A stretch of 13,821 bases of DNA from Acetobacteraceae bacterium. GTDB lineage: Bacteria > Pseudomonadota > Alphaproteobacteria > Acetobacterales > Acetobacteraceae. Below the pieces are notes generated by a model. That model ran no database searches, was not told where the DNA came from, and was given only the letters and a program-made list of their open reading frames with translations. The stretch spans positions 1-13,821 of the forward strand of contig DAHWBL010000394.1 in assembly GCA_027323595.1 (NCBI GenBank), in the 5' to 3' direction. The position numbers and the translations under genes were made by a program. Shown here piece by piece: positions 1-6,181 of this stretch (its first letter is position 1; every line of letters starts with the position of its first letter).

Positions 1-603
1 GGCCTGCTGGGCACCCGCATCGCCGCCCCCGGCGTCACCGTGGTCGATGACGGCACCATCGCCGACCGCCGCGGCAGCCTGACCATCGACGATGAGGGCA
101 CACCGACCAGCCGCACCGTGCTGATCGAGGACGGCATCCTGGTCGGCTTCCTGCAGGACCGACAGAACGCCCGGCTGATGGGCATGGCACCCACCGGCAA
201 CGGCCGCCGCCAGTCCTACGCCCACACCCCGATGCCGCGCATGACCAACACCCTGATGGAAGCCGGCACGGTGCCGCCCGAGGAAATGATCCGCTCGGTC
301 AAGCGCGGCCTGTATGCGGTCAATTTCGGCGGCGGCCAGGTCGACATCACGTCGGGCAAGTTCGTGTTCTCCGCCTCCGAAGCCTACATGATCGAGGACG
401 GCAGGCTCGGCGCGCCGGTCAAGGGCGCGACGCTGATCGGCAACGGCCCGGATTCGCTGACCCGGGTTGCGATGATCGGCAACGACATGGCGCTGGACCC
501 AGGCGTGGGCACCTGCGGCAAGAACGGCCAGGGCGTGCCGGTGGGTGTCGGTCAGCCGACGCTGAAACTGTCCGGCCTGACGGTTGGCGGCACCGCCACC
601 TGA
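1..603 (+). CDS. tldD: Metalloprotease TldD, C-terminal part (5' end outside window)
   Basis: The reading frame is open from base 1 and ends at TGA 601-603, giving the last 200 residues of a protein that is normally about 475-480 residues. TldD pairs with TldE (PmbA) to form a cytoplasmic zinc peptidase that degrades unfolded peptides and processes some RiPP/microcin precursors and the CcdA antitoxin; this is family knowledge. Seen here are the conserved C-terminal stretches ending in GTCGKNGQGVPVGVGQPTLK. The Cys at fragment residue 172 is the expected third zinc ligand. The HExxxH zinc motif lies upstream of the window. The end is intact, with no frameshift. The downstream gene is convergent and its stop lies only 40 bp away. 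The intervening 604-643 holds at most a weak 5-bp stem (614-618 with 627-631) and no clear terminator. The separation from TldE/PmbA is clear from the TCGK and VGVGQPTLK motifs. Confidence 0.95.
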   Translation, partial: GLLGTRIAAPGVTVVDDGTIADRRGSLTIDDEGTPTSRTVLIEDGILVGFLQDRQNARLMGMAPTGNGRRQSYAHTPMPRMTNTLMEAGTVPPEEMIRSVKRGLYAVNFGGGQVDITSGKFVFSASEAYMIEDGRLGAPVKGATLIGNGPDSLTRVAMIGNDMALDPGVGTCGKNGQGVPVGVGQPTLKLSGLTVGGTAT

Positions 604-643
604 CCCGATATCACTCAGGCTTTTGTCTGGGCAAGCAATCGAT

Positions 644-808
644 CTAAAAGTCCGTGCACCGGCCTTTTTGTTCCCAGTCACCATAGCGCGTCGGTTCTGG
701 CCCCTTGGGGCCACCGATCTCCTTCGGCATGGCCGGCGTCGATGGCTTTGGCAGCGGGCTTTGCGGCAGCGCGTCGGGCTGGGGCGGGGGCTTGATGGCG
801 TCGGTCAT
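644..808 (-). CDS. DUF1674 protein, SDHAF4-like succinate dehydrogenase assembly factor
   Basis: This is a 54-residue protein. The proline-rich N-terminus (residues 1-34) looks disordered, and the C-terminus carries the family signature GPEPTRYGDWEQKGRCTDF at residues 36-54. That C-terminal block defines DUF1674, whose mitochondrial members (SDHAF4/Sdh8) bind flavinylated SdhA and protect it before it joins the succinate dehydrogenase complex. The bacterial role is inferred by homology. The start ATG (808-806) overlaps the ccmI stop as ATGA, and a GGAG (819-816) lies 7 nt upstream of it. It is therefore the eighth and last gene of the ccm operon. The tail is intact up to the terminal Asp-Phe. 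It is too short for many gene callers, but the motif leaves little doubt that it is real. Confidence 0.9.
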   Translation of the reverse strand: MTDAIKPPPQPDALPQSPLPKPSTPAMPKEIGGPKGPEPTRYGDWEQKGRCTDF

Positions 809-1536
809 GGGGCGGCTCCAGCCTGTTTGAGGCGCTCGACGGCAATGTCGTGCCAGTCGGCATTTTGCGGCCCCTCGGCAAGCGCGCGGCGAAACAGCGC
901 AACGGCCTCGGCGGTCACCCGGCCATTGGCGCGGGTCAGCGCCTCGGCCTCCTCGGCGGCCGTGGTGGCATCGAATTTCACCGCCAACGCCGCCGCCCAT
1001 GCCTGCGCCGCCTGGGCGAAGTTGCCGCGCGACGCCTCGATATTGCCGAGCAGCATGAAGCCTTCGCGGGCCGGCTCGGAATGCGCGTCCAGACTGGCGA
1101 GACGGGCACGCAGCTCACCCACCAGCCGGTCGGTCTCCGACGCCTCGATCTGGGCGCGCTCGGCGAACGGAACCGATGGCAGCTCGGGCTGGCCGTTGAT
1201 CAGATACAGCGCGGCCGAACCCACCGGCACCAGGACCAGCGCGACAATCAGCACCGCGCGCCCACCCTGCCGCGTCGGCGTGTCGACCTCGGCGGCGGCG
1301 GCGAGCATCCGGCGCTGAACCTCAAGGCGGGCCTGGCGGTGCTCCGCCTGGTCCAGCCGGCCGAGCGCGAGGTCGCGATCCAGTTCATCAAGTTGCGCGC
1401 GGTGCAATTGCAGCGCGCCGTCGCGCCAGCCCCGCGCGCCACGGCGCACCCACATCACCACCCCCAGCGGCACGCAGGCGGCAAGGGTCAGCAGTGCCAG
1501 CACGGCCACCGTGAGATACTCAGGCGACAATTGCAT
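805..1536 (-). CDS. ccmI: Cytochrome c maturation protein CcmI (CycH)
   Basis: This 243-residue membrane protein belongs to the heme-ligation complex CcmF-CcmH-CcmI; CcmI holds apocytochrome c through its C-terminal TPR region and delivers it to CcmF/H (family knowledge). Visible are a first membrane segment at about 7-29, a charged cytoplasmic loop rich in Leu, Arg and Glu (about 40-90) with coiled-coil character, a second membrane segment at about 93-113, and a periplasmic region. The periplasmic region contains helical TPR-like stretches (about 157-235, including MLLGNIEASRGNFAQAAQAW). Compared with the Rhodobacter CcmI of about 400 residues, the periplasmic part is short, room for about two TPRs. 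The start ATG directly follows the ccmH stop with no gap, and a GAGGA (1548-1544) sits 7 nt upstream, inside ccmH. Its stop overlaps the start of the DUF1674 gene. Confidence 0.93.
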   Translation of the reverse strand: MQLSPEYLTVAVLALLTLAACVPLGVVMWVRRGARGWRDGALQLHRAQLDELDRDLALGRLDQAEHRQARLEVQRRMLAAAAEVDTPTRQGGRAVLIVALVLVPVGSAALYLINGQPELPSVPFAERAQIEASETDRLVGELRARLASLDAHSEPAREGFMLLGNIEASRGNFAQAAQAWAAALAVKFDATTAAEEAEALTRANGRVTAEAVALFRRALAEGPQNADWHDIAVERLKQAGAAP

Positions 1537-1983
1537 CTAGACGTCCTCGCGCATCAGCCGGTCGAGTTCCTGCTGTTCGTGGGCCGACAGCGGCGGCGGC
1601 GGTGCCGCGCCGCGACGGCGCAGCACCAGTGCGCCGGCCAGCAGCAAGGCGAGCACAGGGCTCGCCCAAAGCAACGCCGTGCTGGCATCGAAATGCGGGC
1701 GCAGCCGGACGAATTCGCCATAGCGACTGGTCATCCAGGCGATCACCTGCGCGTCCGAATCGCCGGCGGCGATGCGCTGGCGGACGATGCCGCGCAGGTC
1801 GCGCGCGAGATCAGCGCCGGAATCCTCGATCGATTCGTTCTGACACACCAGGCACCGCAACTGGCTGCCCAGTGCCTCCGCGCGCTGTTCCTGCGCGGGG
1901 TCCGGCAAGGCTTCGCGCGGGTCGCTGATGGCCAACGCCGGGCCCGCGGCGAGCAGCAGCAGAACGAGCAGAAGCCGGCTCAT
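1537..1983 (-). CDS. ccmH: Cytochrome c maturation thiol reductase CcmH
   Basis: This 148-residue protein has a Sec signal peptide (about 1-18, ending in ALA), the family motif LRCLVCQN at 42-49 with redox cysteines C44 and C47, and one C-terminal membrane anchor (about 104-122). The tail is short, basic and then acidic. CcmH takes part in reducing the apocytochrome CXXCH thiols with CcmG and in heme ligation with CcmF and CcmI. It is the short form, without the fused CcmI domain found in E. coli, which agrees with a separate ccmI directly downstream. The ATG at 1983-1981 overlaps the ccmG stop as ATGA. The frame is open further upstream, but that stretch is antisense-like proline/arginine-rich sequence inside ccmG and lacks a signal peptide. 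No Shine-Dalgarno is seen, so translation probably depends on coupling to ccmG. Confidence 0.95.
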   Translation of the reverse strand: MSRLLLVLLLLAAGPALAISDPREALPDPAQEQRAEALGSQLRCLVCQNESIEDSGADLARDLRGIVRQRIAAGDSDAQVIAWMTSRYGEFVRLRPHFDASTALLWASPVLALLLAGALVLRRRGAAPPPPLSAHEQQELDRLMREDV

Positions 1984-2534
1984 GCGAATTGTTGCAGCAA
2001 CGGCCGCAGCGTGTCGGCGGTGATCGCCGGCGTGATCGGCCCGGCCCAGCGCCAGCGCACGATCCCGGTGCGATCGATCAAATAGGATTCCGGAACGCCA
2101 TAGACACCGAAATCGATCGCCGTGCGTCCGGTCCGGTCCGCCGCGAGCCGCGCGAAGGGATTTCCATGTTCCTGCAAAAATCCCGCCGCGGCTTCGGGCT
2201 TGTCCTTGTAGGCGATGCCCCACAGCGCGACGCCGGACGTCGCAAGCTGCATCAGCTCGTCATGCTCCAGCGCGCAGGGCACGCACCAGGACGCAAAGAA
2301 ATTGATCAGCACCGGGCTTCCGGCAGCCCACACCTCGTCACTGGAAAAACCAAACTGCGCCGGCGCCTGGCCAGGCAGGACAAAGCTCGGCATGGGCTTG
2401 CCGATCAACGGCGACGGCAGGGAATGCGGGTCGAACGTGCCGCGCCGCATCCGCTCGAGCGCGGCATAGAAGCCAACCCCGGCGGCGCCGGCGACGGCAA
2501 GCGGCGCGAGCAGCAACAGGTTGCGTCGGTTCAT
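1980..2534 (-). CDS. ccmG: Thiol:disulfide interchange protein CcmG (DsbE)
   Basis: This 184-residue membrane-anchored periplasmic thioredoxin reduces the disulfide on CcmH or apocytochrome c during System I maturation. An N-terminal membrane anchor (about 5-24) is followed by a thioredoxin fold. It carries the active site WCVPC (W83, C84, C87), preceded by the typical VLINFFAS strand, and the cis-proline loop GVPE (P148, E149), which is the signature of CcmG/DsbE as opposed to DsbA. Length is normal for the family. ATG at 2534-2532 overlaps the ccmF stop and the TGA overlaps the ccmH start, both as ATGA. No Shine-Dalgarno is visible before the start, consistent with translational coupling from ccmF. 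The signature residues make this unlikely to be a generic TlpA-like thioredoxin. Confidence 0.96.
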   Translation of the reverse strand: MNRRNLLLLAPLAVAGAAGVGFYAALERMRRGTFDPHSLPSPLIGKPMPSFVLPGQAPAQFGFSSDEVWAAGSPVLINFFASWCVPCALEHDELMQLATSGVALWGIAYKDKPEAAAGFLQEHGNPFARLAADRTGRTAIDFGVYGVPESYLIDRTGIVRWRWAGPITPAITADTLRPLLQQFA

Positions 2535-4498
2535 TGCGCGGCCGCCGCGCCGGCCGGTGCCTTGCGTGCCGCCGGCGCCCCCAGGCGAAGCCGGCGATCC
2601 GACAGCGACAAGGCGCCACCGCCGGCCATGATCAGTGCGCCAAGCCAGATCCAGGGCGCGAGCGGATTGTAGTGCAACCGCAGCACCGCGGCACCGTCTC
2701 GCTCCTCGCCAAGGACGGCATAGAGGTCACGAAACCCATTGGTGCGAATGGCGACATCGCTCACGGTCTGGTTCTGCAACGGAAAGAAATGCCGCTCCGG
2801 CGCCAGGATCGCGATCGGCAGGTGGTCGCGCGACAGCGAGATGGTGGCGACCCGGGACTGGTAGTTCGGACCCGGCGCATCGGTCAGCGAGATCAGCGTC
2901 CAGTCATAACCCGCAAGGTGCGTGCTCTGCCCAGGCTGTAACGCGACCACCGCGTTGGAGGCGAGCGACATGCCCGCGATCCCGGCGATGGTGACGCCAA
3001 GTCCGGCATGGGCAAGCGCGGTGCCGAAAGCCGCGCGGCGCAGGCCAGCCACCCGGTCCAGAAATTCAGCGAACGGCACCCGCAACAGCCGGGTGCGCTC
3101 GATCAGCTCGGCGAGGGCGCCGATGATCAGCCAGGCACTGCCGGCAAAGGCGAGCGCGGGCAACGCCCCCCAGCCCCAGGCGGCAAACAGCCCGACGCAC
3201 AGCGCGACCAGGGCGGCATACCACAGCCGCATCAGCGCGGCCCCGAGGTTGGCACGCTTCCACGACAGCACCGGCCCGATCGACATTGCCGCCACGAGCG
3301 GGATCACCAGCGGCAACACCGTTGCATTGAAGAACGGCGCGCCGACCGACAGCTTCGCACCCAGCACCAGTTCCGCGAACAGCGGATACATGGTGCCGGT
3401 GACCACCACCGCGCAGATGCTGCACAGCAGGATGTTGTTCAGCACCAGCGCGCCTTCACGCGAAATCGGCGCGAACACCCCGCCAGACGCCAGATGGCGC
3501 GCGCGCAGCGCGAACAGCACCAGGCTCGACCCGATCACCAGCGCCAGCAGCCCCAGAATGAACACCCCGCGCGCCGGATCATTGGCGAAGGAATGCACCG
3601 AATTGAGAATGCCGGAGCGAACCATGAAAGTGCCCGACAGCGAGAACGCAAAGGTGCCGATCGCGAGCAACACCGTCCACACCTTCAGCGCCTCACGCTT
3701 TTCCACCACGATCGCCGAATGCACCAGCGCGGTGCCGGTGAGCCATGGCATGAGCGAAGCATTCTCCACTGGATCCCAGAACCAGTAGCCGCCCCAGCCA
3801 ACTTCGTAATAAGCCCACCATGAGCCGAGCGCGATGCCGCAGGTGAGAAAGCACCAGGCGGTGAGCGCCCACGGGCGCACCCAGCGGCCCCAGGCGGCGT
3901 CGATGCGGCCCTCGATCAGGGCGGCGACCGCAAAGGCGAACGGCACCGCGAAACCGACATAGCCGCTGTAAAGAATCGGCGGATGGAAGGCGAGGCCAGG
4001 GTCCTGCAGCAGCGGATTCATCCCCTGCCCATCGACCGGCGGCGGCCACACCCGCAGAAAAGGGTTGCTCTCCAGCAGCGCGAACAACAAAAACCCACAG
4101 GACGTGAACCCGAGCACGCCGATCACCCGCGCGCGCAGGGCCGTCGGCAGATTGCCACCGAAAGCACCGACCGCCGCGCCGCACACCGCCAGGATCAGCG
4201 CCCACAGCAGGATCGATCCCTCATGGTTTCCCCATGTGCCGGTGATCCGATACAGCAGCGGCTTGAGGCTGTGGCTGTTCTCGGCGACGTTGGCCACCGA
4301 GAAATCCGACACCACGCTCGCCCACACCAGCGCGCCGGCGGCACCGGCGAGCGCGATCAACTGGCCGAACGCGAGCGCTGGGGCCGCGCGCATCAGCAAC
4401 ACGTCCCGACGCTGCGCGCCATAGAGCGGCACCACCGCCTGGATGACGGCCAGCACACAGCCCAGCGCCAGCGCGAAATGCCCAAGTTCACCGATCAT
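2531..4498 (-). CDS. ccmF: Heme lyase subunit CcmF
   Basis: This large integral membrane protein of 655 residues, normal for CcmF, has many hydrophobic segments. CcmF takes heme from holo-CcmE and, with CcmH and CcmI, ligates it to apocytochrome c in the periplasm. The WWD heme-handling motif lies at about 235-250 (WGGYWFWDPVEN), with Tyr at 238 where the E. coli protein has Trp. The four heme-ligand or structural histidines align: H172 (HPPILYSGY), H260 (LVHSAIV), H302 (SVHSFAND) and H497 (LAHAGLG), close to the E. coli numbering 173/261/303/491. The WGNHEGS segment at 89-95 is also typical. I chose the ATG at 4498 (MIGELGHFAL) over an in-frame codon at 4546 because it begins the conserved first helix and lies 5 nt after the ccmE stop. 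The C-terminus is Ala-rich and probably cytoplasmic. Confidence 0.97.
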   Translation of the reverse strand: MIGELGHFALALGCVLAVIQAVVPLYGAQRRDVLLMRAAPALAFGQLIALAGAAGALVWASVVSDFSVANVAENSHSLKPLLYRITGTWGNHEGSILLWALILAVCGAAVGAFGGNLPTALRARVIGVLGFTSCGFLLFALLESNPFLRVWPPPVDGQGMNPLLQDPGLAFHPPILYSGYVGFAVPFAFAVAALIEGRIDAAWGRWVRPWALTAWCFLTCGIALGSWWAYYEVGWGGYWFWDPVENASLMPWLTGTALVHSAIVVEKREALKVWTVLLAIGTFAFSLSGTFMVRSGILNSVHSFANDPARGVFILGLLALVIGSSLVLFALRARHLASGGVFAPISREGALVLNNILLCSICAVVVTGTMYPLFAELVLGAKLSVGAPFFNATVLPLVIPLVAAMSIGPVLSWKRANLGAALMRLWYAALVALCVGLFAAWGWGALPALAFAGSAWLIIGALAELIERTRLLRVPFAEFLDRVAGLRRAAFGTALAHAGLGVTIAGIAGMSLASNAVVALQPGQSTHLAGYDWTLISLTDAPGPNYQSRVATISLSRDHLPIAILAPERHFFPLQNQTVSDVAIRTNGFRDLYAVLGEERDGAAVLRLHYNPLAPWIWLGALIMAGGGALSLSDRRLRLGAPAARKAPAGAAAAQ

Positions 4499-4503
4499 GC
4501 CGG

Positions 4504-4974
4504 CTAGCCCCCGGTGCCCGGCGTGGGGCCGCCCTCGGGGTTCCAATGGCCACTGCGCTTGAGCGAATCCACCACTTCCTTGGGCATGTAGTTCTCATCG
4601 TGCTTGGCCAGCACCTCGCTGGCCTGAAAACCGCCACCCGCGGTGAGGTGGCCGAGCGCCACGATCCCCTGCCCCTCGCGGAACAGGTCCGGCAATATCC
4701 CGTCATAGGAAACAGTGACGCTGGATTTGCCGTCGGTGACGCGAAAGCTCGCGAACGGATGGCCCGCCTCGGTGCCCCGCCGCACGCTGCCGGTTTCCAC
4801 CAGCCCGCCAAGGCGGAAGCTGCGTCCGCTGGTCGGCGCCTTGGCGGCGATGTCGGACGGCGAGACGAAAAACACCAGATTGTCACTGAAGGCGTTCAGC
4901 GCCAGCGCGGCCGCGCTGCCCACACCGAGCGCGCAGACGAACACCACCACCAGGCGACGACGCTTGCGGGTCAT
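4504..4974 (-). CDS. ccmE: Periplasmic heme chaperone CcmE
   Basis: This 156-residue protein has a short basic cytoplasmic N-terminus (TRKRRR), one membrane anchor (about 8-28) and a periplasmic OB-fold. The heme-binding motif AKHDENYMPKEV has H125, which forms the covalent bond to the heme vinyl group, and Y129, a candidate axial ligand (both by correspondence with E. coli H130/Y134). CcmE receives heme from CcmC/CcmD and passes it to CcmF. It is an HxxxY type, not the CxxxY variant of some archaea and sulfate reducers. ATG at 4974-4972 overlaps the ccmD stop as ATGA. The longer frame reaching 5103 is rejected because it would place a Gly/Ala/Arg-rich stretch before the anchor and would overlap all of ccmD. 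Confidence 0.97.
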   Translation of the reverse strand: MTRKRRRLVVVFVCALGVGSAAALALNAFSDNLVFFVSPSDIAAKAPTSGRSFRLGGLVETGSVRRGTEAGHPFASFRVTDGKSSVTVSYDGILPDLFREGQGIVALGHLTAGGGFQASEVLAKHDENYMPKEVVDSLKRSGHWNPEGGPTPGTGG

Positions 4975-5123
4975 GCGCGGTGCTGCCGCGGATCGATCGC
5001 CGCCAGCCGCGCCCGCGCGCGGGCCAGCCGACGCGCCGCCGCGATCGCCAAAAACGCCGGCACCAGCAACGAGACCGCGTAGGATGCGATGATGAAGCCC
5101 CAATGCGATGCGTGCTCGCTCAT
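4971..5123 (-). CDS. ccmD: Heme exporter accessory protein CcmD
   Basis: This 50-residue single-pass membrane protein begins MSEHASHWGFIIASYAVS, with a hydrophobic helix at about 8-30 followed by an Arg-rich cytoplasmic tail (RRLARARARL). CcmD is a small subunit that joins CcmC (and CcmAB) and is needed to release heme-loaded CcmE. The family is poorly conserved in sequence, so the call rests on size, topology, the aromatic W/Y-containing helix start and the exact position between ccmC and ccmE. Both ends are ATGA overlaps, with the ccmC stop on one side and the ccmE start on the other, which fixes the start at 5123-5121. Confidence 0.93.
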   Translation of the reverse strand: MSEHASHWGFIIASYAVSLLVPAFLAIAAARRLARARARLAAIDPRQHRA

Positions 5124-5893
5124 GCTCCCTCCGCCCGCGCCGACAGCAGCCCGGCGATGCGCCGCTCCATCACCGCCGCACGCAGCCGCGCGGTGACCAG
5201 CGCGGCGAACGCCAGGCTCCAGCCCAGCGCCGACACCAGCAGCGGCCACAGCATCGAGGCCGCGATCGAGCTGCCGGACAAAGTGATGGAGGCCGGCTGG
5301 TGCAGCGTGTTCCACCAATCGACACTGAATTTGATGATCGGCAGATTGACCACGCCGACCAGCGCCAGGATCGCGCCGGCCCGATAGCCCCGCTCGGGGT
5401 CGTCAAACGCGCGCACCAGCGCGGCGTGACCGAGATACAGAAAGAACCGCACCAGCACCGAGGTCAGCCGCGCGTCCCACACCCACCACGCCCCCCACAT
5501 CGGCCGCCCCCAAAGGCTGCCGGTGATCAGGCACAAGGCGGTGAAGGCCGCACCCACCGGACCGATCTCGACCGCGGCGAGGTCCGCGAGCGGATGGCGC
5601 CAGACCAGCGAAAAAAGCGAGGCAAGCGCCAGCCCGCCGTAGCCCGCCGAGGCGAGCCAGGCGAACGGCACATGCACATACATGATCCGCACGGTCTCGC
5701 CCTGCTGCCAGTCGGCCGGTGCCAGCACCAGGCCGCCATACAGGCCGACGGCGATCAGGATCAGCCCGCCCCAGGTCAGAAACGGCTGCACCCGCGCGGC
5801 AATGCGCAAAAAGCGCCCCGGATTGGCAAAACGATGCAGACCGCGGCCCCTGGCAGGCGCGGGAATGGTTCGACTGGCGTCCACGGCTCTCAC
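5120..5893 (-). CDS. ccmC: Heme handling permease CcmC
   Basis: This 257-residue membrane protein with about six hydrophobic segments loads heme onto CcmE in the periplasm. The WWD motif (WGAWWVWDARLTS, about 133-145) and the two periplasmic heme-ligating histidines H74 (MYVHVPFAW) and H198 (NTLHQPASI) are all present. Length is normal. The start is uncertain. The first usable codon is GTG at 5893-5891, a second GTG sits three codons later (5884-5882), and the frame is closed upstream by TAA at 5917-5915. No ATG precedes the conserved core. It is the first gene of the ccm operon, and the inverted-repeat-rich region upstream must hold its promoter. The usual upstream partners ccmA and ccmB (ABC exporter) are not adjacent; the divergent neighbour is an RNA helicase. 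Confidence 0.95.
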   Translation of the reverse strand: MRAVDASRTIPAPARGRGLHRFANPGRFLRIAARVQPFLTWGGLILIAVGLYGGLVLAPADWQQGETVRIMYVHVPFAWLASAGYGGLALASLFSLVWRHPLADLAAVEIGPVGAAFTALCLITGSLWGRPMWGAWWVWDARLTSVLVRFFLYLGHAALVRAFDDPERGYRAGAILALVGVVNLPIIKFSVDWWNTLHQPASITLSGSSIAASMLWPLLVSALGWSLAFAALVTARLRAAVMERRIAGLLSARAEGA

Positions 5894-6181
5894 TCTAGAC
5901 GGTGTCAGGCACGGTTAGAAGGGCACAGCCAAAACGAGGCGCAGTGCTGCACTGCGTCAATATGGTTGACTTTTCGCCCCATCGCGACGATCTAGATCAA
6001 GTCCGACGCGTTGCGGCGGATATGTACGCCTGTCAGCGTGTGGAGCGGTCCTTCCGCTTCTCGGTCGGCGTGTTTCCATCCTCCCCCGTTGATCGCCCCG
6101 TACACGCAGGGCATTCGACCCTGCCGTCGAGCTGACGCGTCCTTAGGCGCGTGCCGGCGGTGTGAAGGCATATCTACCACC
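5894..6181. promoter_or_regulatory. Divergent intergenic region between ccmC and the DEAD-box helicase
   Basis: This 288-bp stretch without a convincing gene holds several palindromes. CGCAGTG-CTG-CACTGCG lies at 5940-5956 (7-bp arms), GTCAA-N5-TTGAC at 5956-5970 and GATCTAGATC at 5989-5998. In the part that would be the helicase leader are GCAGGG-N7-CCCTGC (6106-6124), TCGAC-N6-GTCGA (6115-6130, which overlaps and would compete with it) and ACGCG(T)CC-TTA-GGCGCGT (6135-6152). TTGACT at 5966-5971 is a possible plus-strand -35 element, but no good -10 follows; TTGACG at 5960-5955 is the equivalent on the minus strand. Promoter activity and operator function are inference. Confidence 0.45.
5940..5998. 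promoter_or_regulatory. Clustered palindromes, candidate operator/promoter core
   Basis: Three perfect inverted repeats occur within 59 bp: a 17-bp element at 5940-5956, a 15-bp element GTCAA-N5-TTGAC at 5956-5970 that contains opposing TTGAC boxes, and the 10-bp palindrome GATCTAGATC at 5989-5998. The opposing TTGAC boxes could be -35 elements of the two divergent promoters or half-sites for a dimeric regulator. The regulator is unknown, and the orientation does not match the FNR/CRP-type TTGAT-N4-ATCAA box. Confidence 0.35.

Noticed and set aside
604..643. Possible terminator between convergent tldD and the DUF1674 gene
   Set aside because: Only a 5-bp stem including one G-T pair (614-618 with 627-631) and no T-tract after it; too weak to annotate.
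850..2085. 411-codon plus-strand open frame opposite ccmI/ccmH, and similar frames opposite ccmF (3008-3823) and ccmC (5108-5995)
   Set aside because: Composition is Arg/Gln/His/Pro-rich with no recognisable motif, and they lie wholly antisense to well-identified ccm genes. Such frames are expected in GC-rich DNA.
4499..4546. Earlier in-frame start for ccmF at 4546
   Set aside because: Would add a non-hydrophobic Gly/Arg/His stretch overlapping ccmE; the conserved first helix begins at the ATG at 4498.
5902..6135. Small plus-strand frame of 77 codons in the ccmC-helicase gap, and a 63-codon minus-strand frame at 5992-6183
   Set aside because: No Shine-Dalgarno, no hydrophobic segment or motif, and they overlap the palindromes expected to be regulatory.
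6011..6181. N-terminal extension of the helicase from a TTG codon at 6011
   Set aside because: The extension is Arg/Cys/Pro-rich and unlike helicase N-termini; ATG 6182 is preferred.
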